A DNA stretch of 64,000 bases from JAGLYZ01 sp049642725 (GCA_049642725.1 JBARPC010000004.1:62001-126000); one strand, 5' to 3'; numbered from the stretch's first letter, positions 7,965-16,091 are shown. The notes: generated from the letters alone by a model not told the origin. A program made the numbers and translations.

Positions 7965-8801
7965 TTACTTCTGGCATTTTGGACAAAAATGGGCGGTCCG
8001 GCCGCCAATTTTCAGAGCCACAATTTTTGCCTGACAGCGAAAACAGGGCTGGCCTTCTCGTCTATAAACTTTAAGCAAAGGCAGATAATTACCCGGTCTG
8101 CCTTTTGCGTCAACATACAAATCAGCTGAAGTGCCTCGCTTATGAATAGCGGCTGATAAAATCAATTTAATTCCTTGATAAATTTTTTCAATTTCTGCGG
8201 ACTTCAGTGTCTTGACTTGACGACTGGGCTGAACTCGGGCATAAAATAAAACTTCATCGCTATAAATATTGCCAATACCAGCCACAAAGGTCTGGTCCAT
8301 TAAAAGCGGTTTAATTTTAGTTCTTGGCTTTTGGCTCAATAATTTTTTAAACAAAGCCAAACTAAATTCTTTTGACAACGGCTCAGGACCATAATTCTCT
8401 TTTTGTTCTAATGATTTTGGTAACTCCTCAATCGGCGCTAATTTAACATAGCCGAACTGACGCATATCATTATGGAGCATTTGACTGTTATCAAAAAAAG
8501 TATAAACAAGATGAGTATGTTTCCCTATTTTCTGTCCCCTGTTTTTTACTGCCTGATAAATGATTTGGCCAGACATTTTCAAATGAATCACTAAAACATA
8601 GCCGCTAGACAATTCAATTAGCAGTAACTTAGCCCGACGTTTAATATTTTTTACTGTGGCGCCAAGTACTGCTTTTTTGAATTTAAATAAAGAACACTTA
8701 ACTAAACGCGGCAATCTAACCTCAATATTTTTTATTTTCTTTCCCTTGATTTCTTTATTTAATTGTCTCCTAATTGTCTCAACTTCCGGCAACTCCGGCA
8801 T
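7965..8801 (-). CDS. mutM: Formamidopyrimidine-DNA glycosylase (8-oxoguanine repair)
   Basis: Bifunctional glycosylase/AP lyase that removes 8-oxoG and formamidopyrimidines. N-terminal MPELPEVE gives the catalytic Pro2 and Glu3 once Met is removed. The helix-two-turn-helix shows QTFVAGIGNIYSDEVLF near residue 170. The C-terminal zinc finger is CFRCQAKI...HFCPKCQ with all four cysteines. At 278 aa it has the usual family length. It has no Shine-Dalgarno sequence; TAAAAT lies 7 nt before the ATG. Confidence 0.97.
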   Translation of the reverse strand: MPELPEVETIRRQLNKEIKGKKIKNIEVRLPRLVKCSLFKFKKAVLGATVKNIKRRAKLLLIELSSGYVLVIHLKMSGQIIYQAVKNRGQKIGKHTHLVYTFFDNSQMLHNDMRQFGYVKLAPIEELPKSLEQKENYGPEPLSKEFSLALFKKLLSQKPRTKIKPLLMDQTFVAGIGNIYSDEVLFYARVQPSRQVKTLKSAEIEKIYQGIKLILSAAIHKRGTSADLYVDAKGRPGNYLPLLKVYRREGQPCFRCQAKIVALKIGGRTAHFCPKCQK

Positions 8802-8880
8802 AATAGTTATTTTAATTTATCATTTTTTTTGATTACCACTTTTCCTTTTTTTTCATAGATTACTCAGCTAAGAATCAATC

Positions 8881-9276
8881 TTATAGAATTATTTTTACTA
8901 TTATTTTTCTTGTTCTTGGACCGTCAAATTCGACTAAAAAAATCTGCTGCCAAGTTCCCCGAATCACTTCCTTATTTTTAAGTGGCAAAATTTTTCCTTG
9001 ACCAATCAAGCCGGAAAGGATATGAGAATCAGCGTTATCATCAATTCTATTATGTAAAAAGTCAAAGCCGGAAACTAATTTCTTTAAGACGCTTATCCAA
9101 TCTTTTTTCAACCCTTCTTCGTTCTCGGTCAAAATAATGCCGGCTGTGGAATGAGGGACAAAAACAAAAACCAATCCCTCCTTGGCCCCGCCTTCTTTAA
9201 CTATTTCTTCCACTTTTTCCGTAATATCAACTAACTGATACCTATTCTCTGTTGAAATACTAAATTCCTTAAACAT
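8881..9276 (-). CDS. YjbQ/UPF0047 family protein
   Basis: 131 residues of the compact YjbQ fold. Diagnostic motifs are VFVPHSTAGIILTENEEG near residue 37, HNRIDDNADSHI near residue 87 and the C-terminal GTWQQIFLVEFDGPR. Some members have weak thiamine-phosphate synthase activity in vitro, but the physiological role is unknown. No thiamine genes are nearby. TAAATT lies exactly 6 nt before the ATG and there is no Shine-Dalgarno sequence. Confidence 0.93.
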   Translation of the reverse strand: MFKEFSISTENRYQLVDITEKVEEIVKEGGAKEGLVFVFVPHSTAGIILTENEEGLKKDWISVLKKLVSGFDFLHNRIDDNADSHILSGLIGQGKILPLKNKEVIRGTWQQIFLVEFDGPRTRKIIVKIIL

Positions 9277-9362
9277 AACTTTAATTTAACTCATTTTTGG
9301 GTTTTTATCAATGTTTTAAAGTTATAAAAACGAAAGACGGTCGTCAGTAAAGTATGTAAAAT

Positions 9363-9390
9363 AAAAATTCCGAAATACTCTCGGAATTTT
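9363..9390 (-). terminator. Terminator after tRNA-Gln
   Basis: Stem AAAATTCCGA/TCGGAATTTT with a short loop, followed on the minus strand by TATTTT. It ends the dnaX-tRNA-Gln unit. Confidence 0.75.
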
Positions 9391-9394
9391 TTTG

Positions 9395-9465
9395 CTGCCG
9401 GGTTTGGATTCGAACCAAAATAGTCACCTCCAAGGGGTGATGTCCTACCATTAGACGACCCGGCA
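9395..9465 (-). tRNA. tRNA-Gln (anticodon TTG)
   Basis: 71-nt cloverleaf: acceptor TGCCGGG/CCCGGCA, D arm with GTCT/GGAC, anticodon stem TCACC/GGTGA, loop CCTTGGA, T arm TTTGG-TTCGAAT-CCAAA, discriminator G73; CCA is not encoded. U1-A72 and G73 are classic GlnRS identity elements, which supports Gln. The loop reads C32 C33 TTG G37 A38, so the near-universal U33 is replaced by C. It lies 11 nt behind dnaX and is cotranscribed with it. Confidence 0.88.
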
Positions 9466-9476
9466 ATTTTTTATTT

Positions 9477-10589
9477 TTATTTTTCTACAATTATTTCTAC
9501 GATTGCTAATTCCAGAGGCAGTTGCGGTATTGATGCGTATTTAATTCTGTTCTCGGCTTGGAGAAAAAGATTTATTATTTTTTGAAGTTCTTGTGTTGTA
9601 AATTTTTCTGTTTGCTTTTCAAGGTTCTGGGTTTCTTCTTTGGTTAAACCGGTAATTAGCGGATTATTCTCGCTTACTCCTCCACTTATTTTTAAAAGCA
9701 ATGCCTGCCTTAAATAATTTACCAATGCTCTGTTGAATTCCTGGACATCCTGGCCCTTATTAATGAGCTCATTTAAAAAATCAATTGCTTGCGCCGGTTC
9801 TTTTTGAATAATCAAATCAGTAAATTTACTTACCTGGTTAATTTCTACCAAACCTAATATATCTTTAATGTCTTCTGCTTTTATCTCATTTTTCCTATCT
9901 ATGCTAAAGGCAGAAACCCTGTCTAATAAACTTTCAGCATCCCTTACTGCTCCGCCGGCATTCAAAGCGATTAATTCTAAAGCTGGCTTTTCAATCTTAA
10001 TCCCCTCTTTTTCACAAATAAATTCTAACCTTTTAATAATTTCTTCTAATGTGAGTTTGCAAAAATCAAATCTCTGGCAGCGGGAAATAATAGTAGGAAT
10101 CATTTTATGTATTTCAGTAGTGGCTAAAATAAATATGGCGTATGACGGCGGTTCTTCTAATGTTTTTAATAAAGCATTTGATGCTTCTTTGGTCAATTGA
10201 TGTGACTCATCAATAATAAACACTTTGTATTTTGATTTTGTCGGACCAAATCTGATGCCATCTCTTAAATCCCTCATTTCATCAATCCCTCTGTGTGAAG
10301 CAGCGTCAATCTCAATTAAATCTATTGCTTTGCCCTGCTTGATTTCTAAACAAGAATAGCATTTATTGCAAGGCTCAAAACTGTTTTGCTTTCTGTCTTC
10401 ACAATTTACCGCTTTTGCCAAAATCCGTGCAATGGAGGTTTTTCCGCTGCCGCGCGGCCCGGAAAACAAATAAGCATGGGAAATCATGCCTGAAACAAGA
10501 GCGTTAGTCAGGGTCCTAACAATATACTCCTGACCAACAACTTCTTTAAATGTCTGGGGTCTGTATTTGCGATATAGTGCTAAAGACAT
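9477..10589 (-). CDS. dnaX: DNA polymerase III clamp-loader subunit gamma (DnaX)
   Basis: Loads the sliding clamp. Visible are SLALYRKYRPQTFKEVVGQE at the N terminus, Walker A GPRGSGKTS near residue 44, the zinc-module cysteines C, CNKCYSC between about 68 and 90, Walker B FIIDESHQL near 125 and SRC sensor ISRCQRF near 168, then the domain III collar. At 370 aa it matches a gamma-length protein and lacks the tau extension that normally contacts DnaB and the polymerase. tRNA-Gln follows 11 nt downstream. Confidence 0.95.
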   Translation of the reverse strand: MSLALYRKYRPQTFKEVVGQEYIVRTLTNALVSGMISHAYLFSGPRGSGKTSIARILAKAVNCEDRKQNSFEPCNKCYSCLEIKQGKAIDLIEIDAASHRGIDEMRDLRDGIRFGPTKSKYKVFIIDESHQLTKEASNALLKTLEEPPSYAIFILATTEIHKMIPTIISRCQRFDFCKLTLEEIIKRLEFICEKEGIKIEKPALELIALNAGGAVRDAESLLDRVSAFSIDRKNEIKAEDIKDILGLVEINQVSKFTDLIIQKEPAQAIDFLNELINKGQDVQEFNRALVNYLRQALLLKISGGVSENNPLITGLTKEETQNLEKQTEKFTTQELQKIINLFLQAENRIKYASIPQLPLELAIVEIIVEK

Positions 10590-10610
10590 GTAAATAATAA
10601 TGAGCTTCGC

Positions 10611-11207
10611 TTATTTTTTAAAAACGATGAATTTATAGCCGAGGAAGTTCCAGGTTAAGCCGGCAAAGGAAGCGGTAATTGCTCCCATATTAGCCCATTG
10701 AGCCAGATTCAAATTAAATTGAGGCCCGACTAAATTTACTATTATAGAAGCAGTGCCAATATTTATTCCAAAACCGATAGCGCTAATAACAAAGAACTGT
10801 AAAAATTCTTTTTTCGGCTTAACGGTTTTTTTCTTTTCAAATGTCCAATATTTATTCCAAAAATAACTGTTTATTGTTGCCGCGACAAAGGAAATTCCTT
10901 TAAATAAAGAATAGTATGAACCCAGAACAATTCCTGAAAATAACATTAAAAGATTCAGAATTCCCAAGTCAATAACTGTGTTTAATACTCCTACCAAGAT
11001 AAATTTAGCCAATTGCCAGAATACTTTTATTTTCCGGCTTAAAATATGAGCTATATAAAGACAAGTCAAACAAAAAACAGGCAGAAAAACAGGCAGAATC
11101 CAATATAACAACCTTACTTCCAAACCGAGATTCTTTAAAATCCCGAAGCTTAATAAAGCAATTAGCTCTCCAATAACAAGAGCTACAATAATATCTGTCT
11201 TTTTCAT
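10611..11207 (-). CDS. GtrA-like multi-pass membrane protein
   Basis: 198 residues. Two N-terminal membrane segments (about 7-25 and 33-55) precede a four-helix GtrA-type domain starting at LAKFILVGVLNTVIDLGILNLL near residue 65, with the family signature NSYFWNKYWTF near residue 110. GtrA proteins are thought to move polyprenyl-linked sugars across the membrane for cell-surface glycans. The extra N-terminal hairpin is less usual. Its promoter (TTGTCA-17-TAATAT) ends 8 nt before the ATG and overlaps the divergent promoter of the Cys leader. Confidence 0.85.
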   Translation of the reverse strand: MKKTDIIVALVIGELIALLSFGILKNLGLEVRLLYWILPVFLPVFCLTCLYIAHILSRKIKVFWQLAKFILVGVLNTVIDLGILNLLMLFSGIVLGSYYSLFKGISFVAATINSYFWNKYWTFEKKKTVKPKKEFLQFFVISAIGFGINIGTASIIVNLVGPQFNLNLAQWANMGAITASFAGLTWNFLGYKFIVFKK

Positions 11208-11215
11208 GTTCTTTT

Positions 11216-11265
11216 ATATTATCAAACTTGTTCTGTCTTGACAAGGTTTTATAATCTGATAAACT
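11216..11265. promoter_or_regulatory. Overlapping divergent promoters of gtrA-like gene and Cys operon
   Basis: Minus strand: TTGTCA (11244-11239), 17 nt, TAATAT (11221-11216) for the GtrA-like gene. Plus strand: TTGACA (11238-11243), 16 nt, TAAACT (11260-11265), 11 nt before the leader-peptide ATG. The two -35 elements occupy the same TTGACAA sequence, so the two directions should compete. Confidence 0.65.
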
Positions 11266-11276
11266 GAAAATAGAAT

Positions 11277-11348
11277 ATGGTTTATCAAACTAAAAAAACT
11301 TGTTGCTGTTGCTGCTGTTTAATCTCTTTAAGGAAGAGACCGGTTTAG
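11277..11348 (+). CDS. Cys leader peptide with six consecutive Cys codons (23 aa)
   Basis: ATG at 11277, TAG at 11346-11348. The peptide begins MVYQTKKT, then codons 9-14 (11301-11318) read TGT TGC TGT TGC TGC TGT, then LISLRKRPV. Six Cys codons in a row before a terminator and a cysteine operon are the hallmark of amino-acid attenuation, as in the his and trp leaders. The downstream genes are tRNA-Cys, cysteine synthase and cysteinyl-tRNA synthetase. No Shine-Dalgarno sequence; the ATG is near the predicted transcript start. Confidence 0.85.
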   Translation: MVYQTKKTCCCCCCLISLRKRPV

Positions 11349-11408
11349 TTTCAAATAATAATAAATATAAATAAGTTAAATTGGTCTCTTTCTAAAAAGA
11401 GATTTTTT
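11332..11408 (+). promoter_or_regulatory. Transcription attenuator of the tRNA-Cys-cysK-cysS operon
   Basis: Terminator: TCTCTTT (11385-11391), loop CTAA, AAAGAGA (11396-11402), then six T. Antiterminator: GGAAGAGACC (11332-11341) can pair with GGTCTCTTTC (11383-11392) over ten positions including one G-U, which removes the terminator's 5' arm. A ribosome stalled on the Cys codons leaves 11332-11341 free. A ribosome reaching the TAG at 11346 covers it and lets the terminator form. Confidence 0.8.
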
Positions 11409-11417
11409 ATTAAAAAT

Positions 11418-11489
11418 GGCCTGGTAGCCAAGTAGAAAGGCAACTGTCTGCAAAACAGTTACACGTGGGTGCAATTCCCGCCCAGGCCT
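11418..11489 (+). tRNA. tRNA-Cys (anticodon GCA)
   Basis: 72 nt: acceptor GGCCTGG/CCAGGCC, anticodon stem ACTGT/ACAGT with loop CTGCAAA, discriminator T73, the CysRS identity base. CCA is not encoded. The T arm is GTGGG-TGCAATT-CCCGC, so position 55 is G where nearly all elongator tRNAs have U (pseudouridine). It is the first gene behind the Cys-codon attenuator and 16 nt before cysK. Confidence 0.92.
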
Positions 11490-11505
11490 CAAGTAGTAAA
11501 AAAAT

Positions 11506-12393
11506 ATGTTTTCCAATATTTTGAAGTTAATCGGTAATACTCCTTTAGTAGAGATAAAGAAATTAAATCCTAATAAAAAAGTAAGGATTTTTGCTAAACT
11601 TGAGTTTTTTAATCCAGGAGGTTCAATTAAAGACAGAATAGCCCTTTTTATGATTGAAGGGGCAGAAAAAAGAGGAGAATTAAACAAAAATAAGATTATT
11701 TTGGAAGGAACAAGCGGAAATACAGGAATTGGCTTGGCTTTAGTTTGTGCAGTAAAAAAATATAAACTGCTTTTAACGATGCCGGAATCAACAAGTTTAG
11801 AAAGAAGAAAAATCTTAAAAGCTTTCGGCGCTGAAATTTTACTTACCCCGGCTAAAGATGGTACTGATGGAGCCATTGAAAAAGCTTATGAAATAGCGAG
11901 AAAAAATAAAAAATATTGGTTAGCTGACCAATTTAATAATCCTGATAACTGGAAAGCTCATTATTATGGTACGGCTGAAGAAATATGGCGGGATACTCAC
12001 GGCAAAATCACTCACTTCATTGCAGGCATGGGAACAAGCGGCACCTTGATGGGGATATCAAAACGATTAAAAAAATACAATTCCAAAATTCAAATTATAG
12101 GGATAGAACCATTTTTAGGCCACAAAATTCAAGGATTAAAAAATATGAAAGAGTCCTACAAACCCGGCATCTTTAATAAAAATTATTTAAATGAGAAAAT
12201 AAACATTAGAGATAAAGATGCTTTTGAGATGGCTAGATTATTAGTTAAAAAAGAAGGAATTTTTGTCGGTATGTCTTCGGGGGCGGCAATGTCCGGCGCC
12301 TTAAAAAAAATAAAAGGAATTAAACAGGGCTTAATGGTGGTTTTACTGCCAGATAGCGGAGAACGTTATTTAAGCACTAAACTTTATGCTTAG
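11506..12393 (+). CDS. cysK: Cysteine synthase (O-acetylserine/phosphoserine sulfhydrylase family)
   Basis: PLP-dependent beta-family enzyme (295 aa). Visible are the N-terminal LIGNTPLVEIKKL, the PLP lysine in FNPGGSIKDRIA near residue 41, the substrate loop EGTSGNTGIG near residue 68, the PLP-phosphate glycine loop GMGTSGTLMG near 175 and the C-terminal SSGAA plus LPDSGERYLS. It makes cysteine from an activated serine and sulfide; which activated serine is used cannot be read. No cysE is in the window. It follows tRNA-Cys and overlaps cysS by 8 nt, so the operon couples Cys synthesis, tRNA and charging. Confidence 0.93.
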   Translation: MFSNILKLIGNTPLVEIKKLNPNKKVRIFAKLEFFNPGGSIKDRIALFMIEGAEKRGELNKNKIILEGTSGNTGIGLALVCAVKKYKLLLTMPESTSLERRKILKAFGAEILLTPAKDGTDGAIEKAYEIARKNKKYWLADQFNNPDNWKAHYYGTAEEIWRDTHGKITHFIAGMGTSGTLMGISKRLKKYNSKIQIIGIEPFLGHKIQGLKNMKESYKPGIFNKNYLNEKINIRDKDAFEMARLLVKKEGIFVGMSSGAAMSGALKKIKGIKQGLMVVLLPDSGERYLSTKLYA

Positions 12394-13804
12394 ATTTTAT
12401 AATACCTTAACTCGAAAAAAAGAGGTTTTCAAACCTTTTAAAAAGGGAATAGTCGGAATTTATTCTTGTGGGCCTACAGTTTATGATTTTGCTCATATTG
12501 GAAATTTTCGCTCTTATATTTTCGCTGATATTTTAAAACGATATTTGGAATACAAAGGATATGAAGTAAAACACATAATGAATATCACCGATATTGATGA
12601 TAAGACCATCAAACGGTCAAAAGTAGAAAAAAAGAATTTAAAAGAACTCACCAGAAAATATATCCAGGAGTTTTTCAAAGATTTAAAAATACTGAATATC
12701 AGAAAATCTAATGTCTATCCCAGAGCAACGGAACATATAAAAGAAATGATAAGCGCGGTTGAGGTTTTAGAAAAAAAAGGATATGCCTATGAAAAACTAC
12801 ATAGTGTTTACTTTAATATCTCAAAATTCAAAGATTATGGCAAGCTTTCTAGAATTGATCTTAAAAAAATAAAACCTGGAGCTAGAGTTGATTTGGAAGA
12901 ATATGAAAAAGAGCATCCGGCTGATTTTACTTTATTCAAAAGAAGCACTTTAGATGAACTTAAAAGAGGAATTTTTTATCAAACAAAATGGGGAAAAGTA
13001 AGGCCTGGTTGGCATCTTGAATGTTCGGTCATGAGTATGAAATATTTAGGAGAAACTTTTGATATTCATACCGGGGGGATTGATTTAATTTTCCCCCATC
13101 ACGAAAATGAAATTGCTCAAAGCCAAGCTTTGACTGGAAAGAAATTTGTTAATTTCTGGCTTCATAATGAACACCTTTTTATTAACGGAAAAAAGATGAG
13201 TAAATCCTTGGGCAATTATTACACCTTGAGAGATTTAATTAAAAAGGGTTTTTCTTGGCAAACCATCCGTTACTTTTTAATAAGCACTTATTACAAACAA
13301 AGAGCAAATCTCACTTTTAAAAAGCTTGAGGTAGCAGAGAAAAGTTTGAAAAGAATAAACGACTTTATAGAAAAACTTTATCGGTTTTCAGTTAACAAGG
13401 GACAGTCCTCCGCTAAATCTGAAAAGCAATTATTGAGAATTTTAAAAGAAACTAATAGAGATTTTGAAATGGCAATGGATGATGATTTGAACACTCCAAA
13501 GGCCTTGGCTGCCTTTTTTGATTTCATTAAAAGAACAAATAAGGTTACTAAAATGGATGCTAAAACAGCCAAGCAGTTTTTAAACCTGGTAGCTCAATTT
13601 GATTCTGTTTTGGGCTTAAAGATTTTAGAAAGAAAAAGAAAAAAAGTTAAAATTCCCAAAGAGGTTTTATTATTGATAAAACAAAGAGAGAAATTACGTC
13701 AGAGAAAACAATGGAAATTAGCTGATGAAATAAGAAAAAATATCAAAGAAACGGGTTTTTGGATTGAAGATACCGAGGAGGGACCAAAAATAAGAAGAAT
13801 TTGA
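12386..13804 (+). CDS. cysS: Cysteinyl-tRNA synthetase
   Basis: Class I aminoacyl-tRNA synthetase (472 aa). Signature elements are Zn ligand Cys in YSCGPTVYD near residue 29, the HIGH box as AHIGNF near residue 37, WHLECSVMS with the second Zn Cys near residue 212, HHENE near residue 237, and KMSKSLGNY near residue 269. An anticodon-binding helical C terminus follows. Translation is coupled to cysK through an 8-nt overlap. It ends in TGA, which supports the standard use of UGA as a stop here. Confidence 0.97.
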   Translation: MLRFYNTLTRKKEVFKPFKKGIVGIYSCGPTVYDFAHIGNFRSYIFADILKRYLEYKGYEVKHIMNITDIDDKTIKRSKVEKKNLKELTRKYIQEFFKDLKILNIRKSNVYPRATEHIKEMISAVEVLEKKGYAYEKLHSVYFNISKFKDYGKLSRIDLKKIKPGARVDLEEYEKEHPADFTLFKRSTLDELKRGIFYQTKWGKVRPGWHLECSVMSMKYLGETFDIHTGGIDLIFPHHENEIAQSQALTGKKFVNFWLHNEHLFINGKKMSKSLGNYYTLRDLIKKGFSWQTIRYFLISTYYKQRANLTFKKLEVAEKSLKRINDFIEKLYRFSVNKGQSSAKSEKQLLRILKETNRDFEMAMDDDLNTPKALAAFFDFIKRTNKVTKMDAKTAKQFLNLVAQFDSVLGLKILERKRKKVKIPKEVLLLIKQREKLRQRKQWKLADEIRKNIKETGFWIEDTEEGPKIRRI

Positions 13805-13818
13805 GGGCAAAAAAATAA

Positions 13819-13838
13819 GAGAGTATAATTATACTCTC
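13819..13838. terminator. 20-nt perfect palindrome between convergent genes
   Basis: GAGAGTATAA followed by its exact complement. It sits 14 nt past the cysS stop and overlaps the stop codon of the convergent 56-aa gene. Probably the 3' end for both directions, though neither side has a long U-run. Confidence 0.5.
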
Positions 13839-13999
13839 CTTATGCCTGCTATTCCTGAAATTTTTTCCGCTTCTGTTTTTTCTATTTTAGGATAGATCTT
13901 TTTATTTCCGCGATATATTCTGGAAATAAACTCCTTTGCCTGTAATAAAGCAATTATCTCTGATATTTTTATCAACTTTCCTTTCTCTTCTTCTTTCAT
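13829..13999 (-). CDS. Hypothetical protein (56 aa)
   Basis: ATG at 13999, preceded at good spacing by GGAGGTGAGAA. The peptide MKEEEKGKLIKISEIIALL continues as a short charged helix with a basic patch (RIYRGNKKIYPK). Downstream partner of the 14018-14596 gene, 18 nt away, in the same accessory operon. No family recognised; the strong Shine-Dalgarno sequence argues that it is translated. Confidence 0.6.
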   Translation of the reverse strand: MKEEEKGKLIKISEIIALLQAKEFISRIYRGNKKIYPKIEKTEAEKISGIAGIRRV

Positions 14000-14017
14000 T
14001 TCTCACCTCCTTTGATT

Positions 14018-14596
14018 TTATTTAATCTCCTCTAGGGACAGCTCTTCAAACTTCCCTTCCCAGTTAGTTGGTATAAACCGGACCATCTTGCCTGACTTTT
14101 TGATTTTCAGATATAATTCAAGAAATTTCTTGATGTATTCCCAGAATCTCTCAAATTCATCGTACCACTCTCCAGTCTCTATTCTTACAAAGGAGATAGT
14201 TTCCATTATCTCTTCAGGTTTTATGTCTTTTTTCTCCCCTGTTTTTGTCTTTAATACAAAACTGTTGGCTTTAAAGAAAATCGCTTCCCATCCTCCGTTC
14301 CAAAGCTTCATCGGAAATCCCTCGGGCCCTTCCAATTCATCACTGGGAATCTTAAAGCCAAAACCTTGTAGGCAATCCTTATCTTTTCCGTTTTTTGGAT
14401 GAGTATCAGGAAGGTTTCTTTCTCCTGTTACTATATTTTGTGTGTTCGGAAGTATCCCTCCATCTACTTTTTTTATTACCTTTACTGTTTTCTCTATAAT
14501 TGCTATTCTTCTCTGTTTTTCTGTTTCGCTTAATTCCGGTTTTCCTATATCTTCTAACGTCTTTTCTATACCTTCTAAAAACTCTATTTCTTCCAT
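14018..14596 (-). CDS. Hypothetical protein (192 aa)
   Basis: An N-terminal helical third (MEEIEFLEGIEKTLEDIG) leads to an aromatic-rich middle (GFPMKLWNGGWEAIFFKANSF) and a helical end (FERFWEYIKKFLELYLKIKK). No signal peptide or membrane span. No family recognised. It has the accessory-class layout: TTGACA-17-TATATT promoter, a boxA-like GTTCCTGAAAAATT leader and AGGAGG before the ATG. It is divergent from dnaB. Confidence 0.65.
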   Translation of the reverse strand: MEEIEFLEGIEKTLEDIGKPELSETEKQRRIAIIEKTVKVIKKVDGGILPNTQNIVTGERNLPDTHPKNGKDKDCLQGFGFKIPSDELEGPEGFPMKLWNGGWEAIFFKANSFVLKTKTGEKKDIKPEEIMETISFVRIETGEWYDEFERFWEYIKKFLELYLKIKKSGKMVRFIPTNWEGKFEELSLEEIK

Positions 14597-14634
14597 ATCT
14601 TTTTTCCTCCTTTAATTTTTCAGGAACTGTTTTT

Positions 14635-14693
14635 AATATAGCACATTAACATAACTCTGTCAAGATTTACAAAATTTCTGGATGAGTTATATT
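14635..14693. promoter_or_regulatory. Divergent promoters: accessory gene (-) and leaderless dnaB (+)
   Basis: Minus: TTGACA at 14663-14658, 17 nt, TATATT at 14640-14635. Plus: TTTACA at 14666-14671, 16 nt, TATATT at 14688-14693, then exactly 6 nt to the dnaB ATG at 14700. The two initiation styles of this genome lie back to back. Confidence 0.7.
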
Positions 14694-14699
14694 AGAAAT

Positions 14700-16091
14700 A
14701 TGAATGGAGGTATTTCTAAAAATGAATTACCGGAAAAACTTCCGCCTCAAAACATAGAAGCAGAAAAATCCCTGCTTGGTTCTTTAATGATTGATAAAAA
14801 CGCTATTGTTAAAGTAATTGATTTTTTACAGTCAAAAGATTTTTATCAAGGCATACACCAGCAAATTTACCAAGCAATGACAGAACTCTTTGAAAGAAAA
14901 GAGCCTGTTGATTTGCTTTCTGTTTCTAATCGGCTTAAAGAAAAAGAGCAATTAGAAGCAATCGGAGGAAATAGTTATCTAACTCAATTAATAAACTCTG
15001 TCCCTAACGCGCTCCATGTTATAAATTATGCTAAAATTGCCCAAAGAAAAAGGATTCTAAGGGATTTAATAAGCGCTTCTTATGAAATTGGCTTAATGGG
15101 CTATAATGAAACAGATGATGTAGATGTTTTATTAGACAATGCAGAAAAAAGAATTTTCAGTATTGCCCAAAAATCACTTTCTCAAAAGTTTATTCCAATA
15201 AAAGACACCCTGGAAGAAGCATTTGAACGGCTTGATGCTTTGTCAAAACAGAAAGCAGGCATAAGAGGAGTGCCAACCGGTTTTATTGATTTAGACAATA
15301 AGTTGTCCGGCCTTCAAAAATCTGACCTTATTATTTTAGCTTCCCGGCCATCTTTGGGAAAAAGCAGTTTAGCCCTTGATATTGCCCGCAATGCTGCGGT
15401 TCATCATAAAATTACAGTGGGAATATTTAGTTTAGAAATGTCAAAAGACCAGGTAGTAGATAGAATTATTGCCAGTACAGCTAATGTTGATTTATGGCGT
15501 TTTAGAACAGGCCGTTTGTCAAGCGAAGGAGAAAATAATGATTTTTCCAAAATTCAGCAGTCATTAGGCATACTGTCTGAAGCACCAATCTATATTGATG
15601 ATGCTGCCACATCTAATATTCTTCAAATGAGAGCAATGGCGCGGCGTCTACAAGCAGATAAAGGATTGGGCTTGATTATTGTTGACTATCTCCAGCTTAT
15701 GGATCCAAGAACCATGAACAGCACTATGGTTCAGCAAATGACTGAAATTTCGCGTTCCTTAAAAGGACTTGCTCGAGAGATTAATATTCCAGTCTTAGCT
15801 CTTTCGCAACTATCAAGAGCAGTGGAACAGCGCTCTCCGCAGATTCCGCGCTTATCAGATTTACGCGAAACCGGAGCTCTTGAACAGGATGCTGATATAG
15901 TTTTGTTTATTCATCGGGAAGATAAATACAGGCCTGATACAGCCCGCAAAAATATTGCAGATATTATTATAGCTAAACACCGCAATGGTCCACCGGGAAA
16001 AGTGGAATTATACTTTAACGAACAAAAAGCCAGTTTTAGAAGCTTAGAAAAAGCAGAAAAAGAAGAATTCGGCGAATCAGAATATGAATAA
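14700..16091 (+). CDS. dnaB: Replicative DNA helicase DnaB
   Basis: Hexameric RecA-fold helicase. The N-terminal domain is LPPQNIEAEKSLLGSLMID; the motor has Walker A ASRPSLGKSS near residue 215, GIFSLEMSKDQ, Walker B LIIVDYLQLM near 325 and the arginine finger region SDLRETGALEQDAD. I start at 14700 and not at the upstream ATG at 14682, because the promoter's -10 TATATT lies inside those first codons and ends 6 nt before 14700. Overlaps recR by 8 nt. Confidence 0.96.
   Translation: MNGGISKNELPEKLPPQNIEAEKSLLGSLMIDKNAIVKVIDFLQSKDFYQGIHQQIYQAMTELFERKEPVDLLSVSNRLKEKEQLEAIGGNSYLTQLINSVPNALHVINYAKIAQRKRILRDLISASYEIGLMGYNETDDVDVLLDNAEKRIFSIAQKSLSQKFIPIKDTLEEAFERLDALSKQKAGIRGVPTGFIDLDNKLSGLQKSDLIILASRPSLGKSSLALDIARNAAVHHKITVGIFSLEMSKDQVVDRIIASTANVDLWRFRTGRLSSEGENNDFSKIQQSLGILSEAPIYIDDAATSNILQMRAMARRLQADKGLGLIIVDYLQLMDPRTMNSTMVQQMTEISRSLKGLAREINIPVLALSQLSRAVEQRSPQIPRLSDLRETGALEQDADIVLFIHREDKYRPDTARKNIADIIIAKHRNGPPGKVELYFNEQKASFRSLEKAEKEEFGESEYE

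Noticed and set aside
11277..11417. T-box riboswitch before tRNA-Cys
   Set aside because: No T-box consensus sequence (AGGGTGGNACCGCG) or specifier stem I is visible. The run of Cys codons in an ORF explains the terminator better.
13802..13804. Recoding of UGA (as Gly in some CPR lineages)
   Set aside because: cysS and other genes of normal family length end at TGA, and no in-frame TGA occurs inside recognised proteins. The standard bacterial code fits.
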